Origin: Hevea brasiliensis
Lineage: Eukaryota; Streptophyta; Magnoliopsida; Malpighiales; Euphorbiaceae
Assembly (NCBI RefSeq): GCF_030052815.1
Contig: NC_079495.1
Location: forward strand, 37,613,703-37,677,702
DNA length: 64,000 nt
Reading direction: 5' to 3'
Below, one piece after another: positions 13,201-25,179 of this stretch. The notes beneath the pieces are model-generated. The model searched no databases. It worked only from the letters and a program-made list of their open reading frames with translations, and was not told where the DNA came from. The position numbers were made by a program, and so were the translations under genes. Within the stretch, counting starts at the first letter, position 1. The number at the start of each line of letters is the position of its first letter.

Positions 13201-13412
13201 AAATAAAAATGTATAAAAATTTTAACTAGTCTTTAAACTTCGAGTGAAAGTTTTTAATTCCCACCAAAAGTGCTCGCCGCCTTCAAAAAGTAAGAAAATT
13301 ATTTTAAAATCCCTTATAGTATATTTAATGGGTTACCGATAGGCGAAGTATGGTAATTCATTAGATGTACTACGGGATCATGTTATGTTTTAGTGAGGGG
13401 TAGGGTGTGACA
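10270..13412 (+). repeat. 5' LTR of element F (start replaced by L)
   Basis: From CACAAAATCTAATCC on, this matches F's 3' LTR (27326-27708), then continues to the LTR end TAGGGTGTGACA at 13412 directly before the primer site. Compared with the 3' LTR, about 0.78 kb of the LTR start is missing and LTR L stands there instead, giving a fused LTR of about 5.5 kb (7941-13412). It carries a duplicated block around CCATAGGGAGTTA (12285-12345), which C also has, and the double stem-loop at 12682-12720. Confidence 0.8.
12682..12720 (+). other. Conserved LTR double stem-loop, F copy
   Basis: First stem CTGAGT / ACTCAG, loop TCACC (12682-12698). Second stem GCGATAGC / GCTGTCGC, loop TTCGTAT (12698-12720), eight pairs with one G-T. 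It is preceded by TTGTGCACC containing the palindrome GTGCAC. It sits about 0.7 kb before the LTR 3' end. Confidence 0.65.
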
Positions 13413-13431
13413 TGTTTAGTGGTATCAGAGC
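13413..13431 (+). other. Primer-binding site of F (initiator Met tRNA)
   Basis: TGTTTAG then TGGTATCAGAGC follows the LTR end. TGGTATCAGAGC is complementary to the 3' end of plant initiator Met tRNA, the usual primer of chromoviruses. It marks 13413 as the start of F's internal region. Confidence 0.9.
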
Positions 13432-13598
13432 AATGGTTTTAAAGTAAATTTTGAATTGTGAATTTGAAATATTTTATCGGTACATACAACTGCTCAAATA
13501 TTTGATACATATAGTATAATTACATCATAAATATGAATTAATGGAGAGAAATCTCCTTGTGTAGGTTATCCCGAGAAAAGAAAATTTTCTGAATAGAA

Positions 13599-14422
13599 AT
13601 GGAAGAGGGGAATAAACCAGTAGAACAATCATATACAATTGAGGCACAAGAGGAGGCCTCAGCTCCTCGGAGTGTCGAAGGCTCGACTATACCAATTCCA
13701 CCTATACAAATCACCGCACAAGTGGCACAGCAAATGGCCACCTTCTTCCAACAAATGGCTGATAGTTTGTCAGCTCAAGCCCAAGTACAGACTCAACCCC
13801 CACAAGGGCAGTATAAAATAGAAAAGAGTGAGAAATCTATGGGTCAGAACTCGAATAGGCAATTAGGGAAAAGAAAAGAATTTTAGGAACCTTGAACTTA
13901 TAGATATGACAGAGGCAAATCTTCAGGGTAAAAGCAATCGAGAACCCGTCGGCAAAGAATCAGAAGTTTCTACCCTATCCATGTCTGTGAGGTATGTGGC
14001 AAGTTACACGGAGGTATTTGCTACAAGGTTACTGGAGCTGCATCAATTGTGGTGAAATTGGGCATTCTGCCCGAGATTGTACTAGTGCACGTCGATTTAT
14101 ACCACATACTACACCAGAGGAATCAGTCCAAGGTTCTGATTTTAAAGGCTCATTAATAGTCAGTAAGGGTAGAGGCAGAAGTAGAGATAGCACTTCGGGT
14201 AATCCTAGCACAATGGACCAACCCGAACAGAGGAATACACTAGAAAGATGGAAAGCCATGCATCGAGGGGAAGAAGCAGAGACTTTAGATATAGTTGTCG
14301 GTACGTTCTTAACTTTTGAAAGGAATAATTATGTACTATTTGATTCTAGATCTACTTATTTATATGCTAATGCTAAAATTATATGTTCTACTGTTATTCC
14401 CTTACATGGAGATAAATTTTGA
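13599..14422 (+). pseudogene. Gag remnant of F, capsid core deleted
   Basis: The gag of a Tekay-type element would assemble the virus-like particle and bind RNA. Two pieces remain. 13599-13886 starts MEEGNKPVEQ, like A's gag start (MEEGDCSVEQ), runs through AQVAQQMATFFQQMA, and then jumps to the lysine-rich EKSEKS zone, so the whole capsid core (ARQYDKLLKYG... in A) is missing. 13994-14422, in another frame, has an intact CCHC zinc knuckle (CINCGEIGHSARDC) and runs into the protease start, where FDSRSTYLY replaces the aspartic-protease D-x-G-S-T. The deletion, frameshift and lost glycine make this non-functional. Confidence 0.8.
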
Positions 14423-15065
14423 TGTGTTAGTGATTAGACTTTTAGGATAAGAATTACAATAATAAGCATGATTGGAATTAATTTTGAAAAAGTTTCTAGT
14501 AAGAGACATCTCCTAAACTACAATAAATTATAAAGTTAATTAGTAAGCCTAATTAGGTAAGGCAAGAGGACCTAAAAGTAAGTTATAGTAATATAGCTAC
14601 CTTAGATGCAGGTAAGGGTATTACTACTGATAGATGTCAGTGGGTACCATAATCAAAATAAGTTTAAGATATTAGTGGATTTGAAAGAAATAAGATATAG
14701 GGAAGTTTGATCTATTGGGATGTATCGTAGTAACTATACAATATTCTTGATGTTTGTGCTGTAAGCTGCAGATTACAGTACTAACTTGGGATTTATTGTG
14801 TAGAACTACGTACTACCCAATAGTACACAAGGATAAGAATAGTTACAAATGGCTTTCGCTCTGGTACAAATATACCAGAATAGAGTTTTATTACTAGAAT
14901 TGAGTTTCAAAATCCTAATTTGGGATTTAAAACTCTATAATTAGAATATCAAAAGATCATGGTTGCAAAGTAGTAAGAGTTAATGACTCTATTACCTTAG
15001 CACGAATTACAGTACATCAGTAATTGTTATGGGACTAGAGATTTTAGTATGGTCAAAATTTAAAA
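14423..15065 (+). other. F internal region, non-coding, first part
   Basis: No open frame of note. The sequence matches E's internal region read on the - strand (about 19400-19800) and C's (about 42600-43018), for example around TAGAACTACGTACTACCC, so it is a shared non-coding segment downstream of gag/protease in this family. It ends with TAAAA, the target site used by E. Confidence 0.65.
15061..15065. repeat. Target-site duplication of E, left copy (TAAAA)
   Basis: TAAAA directly precedes the TGTCACACC terminus of E and recurs at 25175-25179 directly after its TGTTACA end. Confidence 0.85.
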
Positions 15066-18000
15066 TGTCACACCCTACCCCTCTGTAAGGCATAACATGA
15101 TCCCGTAGTATACCTAATGAATTACCAACTCCGTCTACTGATAATCCATTAAATATACTACAAGGGATTTTAAAAACTTTTCTTACTTCTTTTACATGGT
15201 GAGCACTATTTACAGTGTGAAAGACTTTGGTGAATCAAGTGAAACAACTAACTCATTTGATTTATTTGGAATATCAGAAAATTTTGGCAAGGTGCCATTT
15301 GTATTTTGGACAAAACAGTTCTTGAAAACTCAGAAAAGCACTTCAATATATTTTCAAATCTCAACTCCAACATTTTTATCAACACAACACATTTCTCAAG
15401 TCAAATCCATGTGATTTTCAAAGACTAAGATACAAAGATATAACACAATTTTTACAAGCCAAATAACTCATAATTATTTTACAACTTTATCAGACAACTT
15501 AAATTTATAATGCTCAAAACCAAGAACAAAATATACATACAAAGGAATATACATTACAAGACAAAATGCCACATGTGGTATACTCACTATACCCAAAAAT
15601 CTCTCATGGCGATACTAGCAGCCTCACGCCTGCCTATCTCTACCTGCATAACAATAAAGCTATCACGAGACAATGTCTCAGCAGTACAACATTTACCAAA
15701 TACAAATTTTAAATCACAATTCATAAATCATATCAATAGTGGATACTTAAAACCATAGTTAAATTCAAGACAATAAATGTCAACAAGAATTTAAACTCCA
15801 TTTGTTAATATCACAATAATTTTCAATAAGTCGATCATGGTTGAATTCAATAAAGATATGTCAATAAGAGTTTAAATCAATTTCACAATCTCACAATACA
15901 TAATAACACAATTCGATCAAATAATCAAGAATACATGTTGCCAATCTATAACACAATTTAGGCCATGACACAATTTTTTCCATATATGCCGTGTTGTACA
16001 CCACGACAAGACATGCTCACCCCAATAATCGAAATCAATGAGGGAGGAAGCTAGCTATATAATGAGAACTCATCCATACTCACCTCAGATGGGAAGTCAA
16101 AGAGGGAGGAACATAATCATACTCACCCTGCACTAATAAGTCAAAGAGGGAGGAATAATCACACTCACCCCATTAATGGAGGAGGAACATATTATCTGTC
16201 ATGCCAATTGTGAGTCAAAACAATTCCAAACATTTTATTCAAATGATCCGTAAGAATCCAATAAATTTCCAAAGTTATAATTTCATTCACAAAATGGCAA
16301 CACAATTCGTAATTCACTTCAATTTCCACAAAACCATTTACGTGCTTTTCAATCAATAAGTATCCATCAAATACCATTCAAACAATTTTTCACGCTTTCA
16401 AACCATTCACAATGTTTTTCAATCAATAAGTGTCCACCAAACACATTTCCACAATTTAAAACAATGATATGCAAATAGTCAATATTTATTTCCATTGAAA
16501 ATAATTCAAAAGAAACAGTTGTTATGCACAAACCTCTGATGACTGTCCCCCTGATTTGGACTGAGTGTTTCCTTCCCTTTTCCCGAGTCTTTGGTAATCG
16601 AGAAACACAATTTGAAGTGTTTCACTAATTTAAATCGTCTCTATCGATGGTGTTTGGTAAATAATGCAATCAACTCAATTATTCACTTAATCACCTAATA
16701 TACCGACCTCGCTATGCTTTTAGGTAAATTAGGTTTTAGCGTCGTTAATATGTCACATTTGATAGGGTTTTAGGTTTGGTATGTTTTACCAAAGTCATTT
16801 CCTTGCTTAGTGCATTTTAATGCAAATTCTCGGATTCCGACACCGGTTTGACCTAACCGACGATCTAGTTCTCTCGGTTTTCGGGTCTCGGTCGAAACTA
16901 CAAACTTGTAGATTTAGGTCTTATGGACCGCGGTGCAAAATTTCAGGTCAATCCGAGTTAAGTAGACCGAGTTATGGTCATTACACTCTTGCTGGTCAAA
17001 TGGTACCATTTTAGGTCAATTTTAGGTCAAATTGGTCAATTCTGGTTCGGCCAGTTTTTGGACCCGAACTTGTGCAAGTTGTTTGACTTGCTTATGGTCA
17101 TTTCTGGGCTTTGGTGTCTTCATAAGACTTGTAGGTATGGGTCTTAACTATTCTTGGTCAAAATTTCAGGTCAATTGGACCTGGTTTGAGTGAGTTATGG
17201 CCTAAACACTCACTGCTGCTCAATTGGTCATTTTTCAGGTCCTAATTGCACCTAATCCGAATTGGTCATTTTTTTAGGTCACCTTGCAAGCAGAATTTTG
17301 GCATGGTTTCTCAATGAAAGTTGGCACATTTTGTGCCTAGTTTCACCTCAAATTGGTCTCATACCAATTGAGGTTACACATTCAAGGTTATAGGCTAAAA
17401 TATACACTGCCCTCAATATGCAATTCACATCCCAACTTCAAACACACACTTACCTTTGCAAGGTTTACTTCCATACCCTACCAAACTGTTTTGGCACATT
17501 ACCAACAACATTTTCTACATTACATAAGCATTATTTTGGGCAGATTCCAATCACCCTCAACACACCAAATATCATTCACAATTACAATTTCTAAGTACCA
17601 TTACAAACACACCTAAACATTACAAACTTTACATACACTTTACAATGTAAATTGACATACATATCATCAATCCTTCTAGGTCAATATGATGCCCACACTC
17701 ACTTCAATATACACCATTATTCAAGTGTCCACAAGCTGCCACAATTCATTCATCAACATCACATTGCCGTACCATATGCCAATTCCCATCAAAGTGCATC
17801 ATTCACCATATATACATGCATTAAATCACTAGGTTACTAAATCACCATGATTAACATTATTTTTCATCAATTATATACACAAATACCTCATCAAAAACGT
17901 GACCCATGGCTGTCCAAAATGGCAACAACAATAACCCTTCAAACTCAAAATTTTCCTTCACCAAACCAATACCCATAACATGCATAAAAACTTTAACAAA

Positions 18001-18892
18001 GGATTTCTCAAAAATGCAAACTTACCTTTATTTGTAACTTGCTAAACCTTCACCAAACTTCTCAAAATTAGTATCAATATCTTCCTTGTGGTGTGTAGAC
18101 CATTTTTCATGAAAGAACCTAAGGGAATGGAGTTGAAATGGAGAGAGGAAATGAAGCTCAAAGAAAAACATCAATGGAGTTTCAAGGTTTCTTCAATTCG
18201 GCCATTTGAGAGAATTTTGAGGAAGATAGAATTTCAGATGGTGAGTGGACCATATCAGCCATATTTCAATGATAAATTAATCCTATAGTGGTCCACTAAC
18301 TAAAATTAAAACATATTATAAGTTAACTTTCAATTAATCCACATTTAACCCATTATTTCCACTATTTATTTTAGGTACCATCAAATTAATTTTCATTTCA
18401 TTTTCTAAGTGTAATACTATTTATTTTTAATGGACATTTAGGTCAAAAGACAATTCGGGATGTCAAATGACCATAATGCCCTGCTCGTGGCTTTCCGATT
18501 TTTCAGAATAATCGTATTTTGTCTGCTTTTTCGATTTCTCACTTTTCTTTGTACTAATTATTTAATTTTTCTTTGATCTTTCTAATGATATTTATTCTTC
18601 AACAAGGGTCTATTTATGTCCCAAAAATGTTTTCCGTGGTTCCTCAGCAGTAATACCAACGGTCCACGCCGTGACTTCCCAAAGGCCACCCATCGTTAGG
18701 TTTCCCACTGCTTAACTTGATCACATTTCTTTGCAATCATTTTTCCTTTGTTTTTCTTGTACTTTCTTTTCTTTTATTTCATTATTTTATGTCTCCTCAC
18801 TCTCATTGAAGTGTGGTTCTAGGCATCCTAGTTGTCCGGACAACACTGGTCACCGGAACAGCAGAACGCACTACCGAACTTAGGGTGTTACA
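15066..18892 (-). repeat. E 3' LTR (3827 bp)
   Basis: Bounded by TGTCACACC and GGGTGTTACA on the + strand. It is nearly identical to the other LTR of E over long runs (for example 17341-17660 against 23610-23930), which points to a recent insertion. The differences are concentrated in small insertions and deletions at C/G-containing spots. It carries GTCAAAGAGGGAGGAA-type repeats at 16085-16200 and a stem GAGAC / GTCTC near 15667. The open frames at 17353, 17652 and 18088 recur in the other LTR only because the LTRs are copies; they have no recognisable product. Confidence 0.9.
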
Positions 18893-18910
18893 ATTCTCCC
18901 CTTAAATAAA
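18893..18910 (-). other. Polypurine tract of E
   Basis: On the - strand this reads TTTATTTAAGGGGAGAAT directly before the LTR start TGTAACACC. This is the primer for plus-strand DNA; A, B, C and F have the same design. Confidence 0.85.
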
Positions 18911-19800
18911 TTTCGTCCACGAAATTTTACCCAAGAATCATCTTACAATAGTCATACGTTTATTTTCTCCTTTCTATATGATCGTAAGACTTTTAACAAT
19001 CTAATACAATGTTTACTTTGTTTGGATAACACCAATCTCCTCTTACTATTATGTTGTCTAATATTTCACTCACGTTCCTTCTTGAATGACCCTTGAGGTC
19101 ATATTAGAATCATTCATCGTGCATTGGTCCTCCACCATTCTAGTCCATAGTCTTCCTCACATTCGAATATTTCTTTGTTACATATGAATCAACTGCTCAA
19201 GTCTCTACTTCCATAACTCTTTTTATCTCACAATGTTCTATAACTTACTTCCTTTTGTATCGAACTATAACCTTCGATATTTTAACTTTTGAGTTTTAGA
19301 TCCCTAAGTAGGATTTTCAAACTTATTTCTAACAATTAATTCATTCCGCATAACTATGCCAAAATGTATGCCGCTGGCAACTATTCTCATCTAGGTGTAC
19401 TATCGTTAGCACGTAGCTCTACACAATAATCTCAAGTTAGTATCAGAATTCACTACAAAGATAAACATTAAGAACATTGCATAGTTACTACGATACATCC
19501 CAATAGATCAAACTTTGTTATCTTTTATTCTTTTTGAATTCACCGATATTCGAATCTTATTCGATTACAATATCCATTAGCAATTTCTAACAAGAACCTC
19601 CTTGCCCTTATCAAGAGCAATTCCATTATCGTGATCTTACTTTTACGCCCTCTTGCCTTACATTAAGTAGGCTCACTAATTAGCTTTATAATTTATGGTG
19701 TGTTAGAAAATACTTTTCACGATAAACTCTTTCAAAACTAATTTCACTTATTATCACAATCCTTATCTTAAGGGCTAATCACTAATGCGTCAAAATTTAT
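18911..19800 (-). other. E internal region without coding sequence
   Basis: About 0.9 kb between protease start and polypurine tract. It opens with a conserved block (AAATTTCGTCCACGAAATTT, a near-perfect inverted repeat) that C also has. No reverse transcriptase, RNase H or integrase motif is seen in any frame. The half next to gag matches F 14423-14960. Confidence 0.7.
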
Positions 19801-19929
19801 TCCTCTCAGAACGAATAACAACAGAACATATAGTTCTAACACTAATGTAAAAATATGAAAATTCTAGGTCAAACAATACATATATATATCTCATTGCTAA
19901 TTGAGAAAGTACCAAAGAATGATGTCAAA

Positions 19930-21138
19930 AGTCTCACTCTCTTTTCTCGTCAGATAGCGATACTCGCTGAAGCATCACCTGCTTTGGCCGATTCACAAGA
20001 GTCCGACTTCTAGGTGTACTACCCCTACCTCTACCTTTGCCTCTACTAACCGATGGTGAACTCTTTGGGGTAGAAACTTGGGTTGATCCCTTTGGTGTAG
20101 TAAATGATCCGTAACGACTGGATTTACACAATCCTTAGCAAAATGACCATCTCTCCACAATTAAAGCATGCTCCTACGGCTCTATAACATACCCCACTAT
20201 GTGGTTTACCACAAGTTTCACAAAGTCGATCCGACAACAGATTTCGGGTTTCTGTTGAGTTGGTGATCGGATCGAGGTGGTTTCATTCAAAAGATCTATC
20301 TCTACCTGACTTCTTACTATCTCCGTCAGATCCCCAAAGTTTTTCCTCTTTCCAAGAGGGACCACTAGAACTCGTCACGACTTTCCTCTTTTTCTCGCTT
20401 TCTCCGATTTCTTTTCTCAAGAGCCGCTTGATTCAATTCTTTCTAATTCTAGTGCTTGAGAAATAAGTTCAGAAGTTGTTATGTTTGAATCCGACCACTT
20501 GTAACTGATACTAGGCTTCAAGCCGGTTTCAAACCTCTTACATCTCTCCCCGCTGGTAGAAAGTAGACTTATCGCATAATGGCTTAGGCGGGAGAATTCC
20601 TTTCATACTCACCACCGATCCGCCTGCTTTGACTTAGGAATTCTTGCACTGGTCTACATAAGCATCGTGACATATTTTTGCCTAAATTCCCGAGGAAGTC
20701 ATTCCATGTTAGCACCGCAGTTCTATCGATCGTGGGGATGGTTTTCCACTACCATAAGCATCCCCGTAGCAAAGATACCGAGTACTCAAATCTAAGCTCC
20801 TCTGTGCAATGCGTTTCTTGAATACCCTATCCATCCTCTCTAACCATTGTTCTCGCCTCTAGAGGATCTATCGTCCCCTTGAACTCAGAGCCCCATACTT
20901 CATCAATTTGTCATATTGTCTAGCGTAAGATCGTGGTTGTACCACCAGTGTCTGTATTGGGACTTGAGTAGGCACATTACCATCCATTTGTTGGAACATT
21001 GCAGCTGTCACGAGCGAATCGAGCAGTAGAATCTGCATCGCAGGGGTTGGTGCATCAACCACCGACATTATGTAGGCATGGGGCATCCCTTGCACCTCGC
21101 CTCAATAGATTGATCGATCAACGATCACCCTCTTCCAT
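19930..21138 (-). pseudogene. Gag of E, interrupted by frameshifts
   Basis: Start ATG at 21138 (MEEGD, as in A and F). Recognisable blocks in changing frames are the N-terminal glutamine/methionine-rich part and ARQYDKLMKYGA (21095-20868), a zone before the zinc knuckle (20365-20174), the zinc knuckle itself near 20145-20180, and the basic RGKGRGRGSTPRSR stretch (20131-19934). The knuckle starts CFNCGEM and would continue GHFAKDC if one more G were present. Several breaks are single-base losses at G/C spots, so some may be sequence error. Normal length in A is about 390 residues. Confidence 0.7.
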
Positions 21139-21307
21139 AGTTAATGCGAGGATTTTAGATCTCCTAAACCAATAACACAAGGAGATTTCCTCCGTTAGTG
21201 CATATTTATAATGTAATGTACTTGTATGTATCAAACAATGATATTGAGCAGCTTGTAATCGTGAAGAAAGAATATTCAAATGACAGAAAATAGAATTTAA
21301 AAACTTT

Positions 21308-21318
21308 GCTCGATACCA
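21308..21318 (-). other. Primer-binding site of E, one base short
   Basis: GCTCGATACCA stands where A has GCTCTGATACCA, so the - strand reads TGGTATCGAGC in place of TGGTATCAGAGC. The site lies eight bases from the 5' LTR. The missing T may be real or an error, given the other indels in E. Confidence 0.75.
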
Positions 21319-21326
21319 CTAAAACA

Positions 21327-24300
21327 TGTCACACCCTAGCCCTCTCAGAAGGCATAACATGATCCCAGTAGTATACCTAATGAATTACCAACTCCGCTTC
21401 ATCGATAATCCATTAAATACACTACAAGGGATTTTAAAACTTTTCTTACTTCTTTTACAGTGGTGAGCACTATTTACAGTGTGTGAAAGACTTTGGTGAA
21501 TCAAGTGAAACAACTAACTCATTTGATTTATTTGGAATATCTCAGAAAATTTTGGCAAGGTGCCATTTGTATTTTGGACAAAAGCAGTTCTGTAAAACTC
21601 GTAAAAAGCACTTCAATATATTTTCAAATCTCAACTCCAACATTTTTATCAACACAACACATTTCTCAAGTCAAATCCACGTGATTTTCAAAGACTAAGA
21701 TACAAAGATATAACACAATTTTTACAAGCCAAATAACTCATAATTATTTTACAACTTTATCAGATAACTTAAATTTACAATCGCCAAAACCAAGAACAAA
21801 ATATACATACAGTGAATATACATTACAAGACAAATGCCACATGTGGTATACTCACTATACCCAAAAATCTCTCATTGGCGATACTAGCACTAGCCTCGCC
21901 GCCTGTCTCTCTACCGCGACAAAGAATAAAGCTATCACGAGACAATGTCTCAGCAGTGCACAACATTTACCAAATACAAATTTTAAATCACAATTCATAA
22001 ATCATATCAATAGTGGATACTTAAAACCATAGTTAAATTCAAGACAATAAATGTCAACAAGAATTTAAACTCCATTTGTTAATATCACAATAATTTTCAA
22101 TAAGTCGATCATGGTTGAATTCAATAGACGATATGTCAATAAGAGTTTAAATCAATTTCACAATCTCACAATACATAATAACACAATTCGATCAAATAAT
22201 CAAGAATACAAAGGTTGCCAATCTATAACACAATTTAGGCCATGACACAATTTTTTCCATATATGCCGTGTTGTACACCACGACAAGACATGCTCACCCC
22301 AATAATCGAAATCAATGAGGAGGAAGCTAGCTATATAATGAGAACTCATCCATACTCACCTCGATGGAAGTCAAAGAGGGAGGAACATAATCATACTCAC
22401 CCTGCACTAATAAGTCAAAGAGGGAGGAATAATCACACTCACCCCATTAATGGAGGAGGAACATATTATCGTGTCATGCCAATTGTGAGTCAAAACAATT
22501 CCAAACATTTTATTCAAATGATCCGTAAGAATCCAATAAATTTCCAAAGTTATAATTTCATTCACAAAATGGCAACACAATTCGTAATTCACTTCAATTT
22601 CCACAAAAACCATTTACGTGCTTTTCAATCAATAAGTATCCATCAAATACCATTCAAACAATTTTTCACGCTTTCAAACCATTCACAATGTTTTTCAATC
22701 AATAAGTGTCCACCAAACACATTTCCACAATTTAAAACAATGATATGCAAATAGTCAATATTTATTTCCATTGAAAATAATTCAAAAGAAACAGCTTGTT
22801 GTGCACAAACCTCCGATGATCGCCCTCTCGATTTGGACTCGTGTTTCCTTCCTTTTCCCGAGTCTTTGGTAAATCGAAACACAATTTGAAGTGTTTCAAG
22901 ACTAATTTAAACATCTCTATCGATGGTGTTTGGTAAATAATGCGAACTCAATTATTCACTTAATCACCTAATATACCGACCCTCGCTATGCTTTTAGGTA
23001 AATTAGGTTTTAGCGTCGTTAATATGTCACATTTGATAGGGTTTTAGGTTTGGTATGTTTTACCAAAGTCATTTCCTTGCTTAGTGCATTTTAATGCAAA
23101 TTCTCGATTCCGACACTGGTTTGACCTAACCGGACGATCTAGTTCCTCGGTTTTCGGGTCTCGTCGAAACTACAAACTTGTAGATTTAGGTCTTATGGAC
23201 CGCGGTGCAAAATTTCAGGTCAATCCGAGTTAAGTAGACCGAGTTATGGTCATTACACTCTGGCTGGTCAAATGGTACCATTTTAGGTCAATTTTAGGTC
23301 AAATTGGTCAATTCTGGTTCGGCCAGTTTTGGACACGAACTTGTGCAAGTTGTTTGACTTGCTTATGATCATTTCTGGGCTTTGGTGTCTTCATAAGACT
23401 TGTAGGTATGGGTCTTAACTATTCTTGGTCAAAATTTCAGGTCAATTGGACCTGGTTTGAGTGAGTTATGGCCTAAACACTCACTGCTGCCCAATTGGTC
23501 ATTTTTCAGGTCCTAATTGCACCTAATCCGAATTGGTCATTTTTTTAGGTCACCTTGCAAGCAGAATTTTGGCATGGTTTCTCAATGAAAGTTGGCACAT
23601 TTTGTGCCTAGTTTCACCTCAAATTGGTCTCATACCAATTGAGGTTACACATTCAAGGTTATAGGCTAAAATATACACTGCCCTCAATATGCAATTCACA
23701 TCCCAACTTCAAACACACACTTACCTTTGCAAGGTTTACTTCCATACCCTACCAAACTGTTTTGGCACATTACCAACAACATTTTCTACATTACATAAGC
23801 ATTATTTTGGGCAGATTCCAATCACCCTCAACACACCAAATATCATTCACAATTACAATTTCTAAGTACCATTACAAACACACCTAAACATTACAAACTT
23901 TACATACACTTTACAATGTAAATTGACATACATATCATCAATCCTTCTAGGTCAATATGCTGCCCACACTCCTTCAATATACACCATTATTCAAGTGTCC
24001 ACAAGCTGCCACAATTCATTCATCAACATCACATTGCCGTACCATATGCCAATTCCCATCAAAGTGCATCATTCACCATATATACATGCATTAAATCACT
24101 AGGTTACTAAATCACCATGATTAACATTATTTCTCATCAATTATATACACAAATACCTCATCAAAAACGTGACCCATGGCTGTCCAAAATGGCAACAACA
24201 ATAACCCTTCAAACTCAAAATTTTCCTTCACCAAACCAATACCCATAACATGCATAAAAACTTTAACAAAGGATTTCAAACATGCAAACTTACCTGTAAT

Positions 24301-25174
24301 TGTAACTTGCTAAACCTTCACCAAACTTCTCAAAATTAGTATCAATATCTTCCTTGTGGTGTGTAGACCATTTTTCATGAAAGAACCTAAGGGAATGGAG
24401 TTGAAATGGAGAGAGGAAATGAAGCTCAAAGAAAAACGTCAATGGAGTTTCAAGGTTTCTTCAATTCGGCCATTTGAGAGAATTTTGAGGAAGATGGAAT
24501 TTCAGATGGTGAGTGGACCATATCAGCCATATTTCAATGATAAATTAATCCTATAGTGGTCCACTAACTAAAATTAAAACATATTATAAGTTAACTTTCA
24601 ATTAATCCACATTTAACCCATTATTTCCACTATTTATTTTAGGTACCATCAAATTAATTTTTCATTTCATTTTCTAAGTGTAATACTATTTATTTTTAAT
24701 GGACATTTAGGTCAAAAGACAATTCGGGATGTCAAATGACCCGAATGCCCCTGGTCGGGTGGTTTTCCAGATTTTTCAGAATAATCGTATTTTGTCTGTT
24801 TTTCGATTTCTCACTTTTCTTTGTACTAATTATTTAATTTTTCTTTGATATTTCTAATGATATTTATTCTTCAACAAGGGTCTATTTATGTCCCAAAAAT
24901 GTTTTCCAGGGTTCCCCGCAGTCAAGGGCCAGTCAACGGTCCACGCCGTGACTTCCCAGTGCGGTCACCCATCGTTAGGTTTCCCGGCTCGTTTAACTTG
25001 ATCACATTTCTTTGCAATCATTTTTCCTTTGTTTTTCTTGTACTTTCTTTTCTTTTATTTCATTATTTTATGTCTCCTCACTCTCATTGAAGTGTGGTTC
25101 TAGGCATCCTAGCTGTCCGGACAACACTGGTCACTGGAGCAGCAGAACGCACTACCGAACTTAGGGGTGTTACA
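21327..25174 (-). repeat. E 5' LTR (3848 bp)
   Basis: Partner of 15066-18892, with the same termini. Small indels separate the two: CTCTGTAAGG against CTCTCAGAAGG and CCCGTAGTAT against CCCAGTAGTAT near the start, and more near 21900 and 23105-23165. Long stretches between are identical. The 170-residue open frame at 22242-22754 is LTR sequence with no recognisable product. Confidence 0.9.
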
Positions 25175-25179
25175 TAAAA
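25175..25179. repeat. Target-site duplication of E, right copy (TAAAA)
   Basis: Repeats 15061-15065. It proves that E was inserted as one unit and that F resumes here. Confidence 0.85.

Larger units (their letters stand above)
15066..25174 (-). mobile_element. Element E: complete gag-only LTR retrotransposon (10.1 kb)
   Basis: Complete element on the - strand inserted in F: 3' LTR 15066-18892, polypurine tract, 2.4 kb internal region, primer site, 5' LTR 21327-25174, with matching TAAAA on both sides. The internal region has a damaged gag and the beginning of a protease and then about 0.9 kb without coding, and no reverse transcriptase, RNase H or integrase. This agrees with the published class of gag-only terminal-repeat retrotransposons (TR-GAG), which are copied with proteins of an autonomous relative. 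The A/B family, with homologous gag and the same primer type, is the natural helper; that link is inference. Confidence 0.9.

Noticed and set aside
17353..17616. 87-residue frame identical in both E LTRs (also 23624-23887)
   Set aside because: Identity follows from LTR copies being recent, not from selection; composition is that of AT-rich non-coding DNA.
18088..18288. 66-residue frame repeated at 24356-24556
   Set aside because: The repeat is only the LTR duplication; no homology or start context; reading frame lies in the LTR's likely leader/U3.
22242..22754. 170-residue open frame on the + strand in the E 5' LTR
   Set aside because: Lies fully in LTR sequence, antisense to the element, low-complexity composition, and is broken in the sister LTR.
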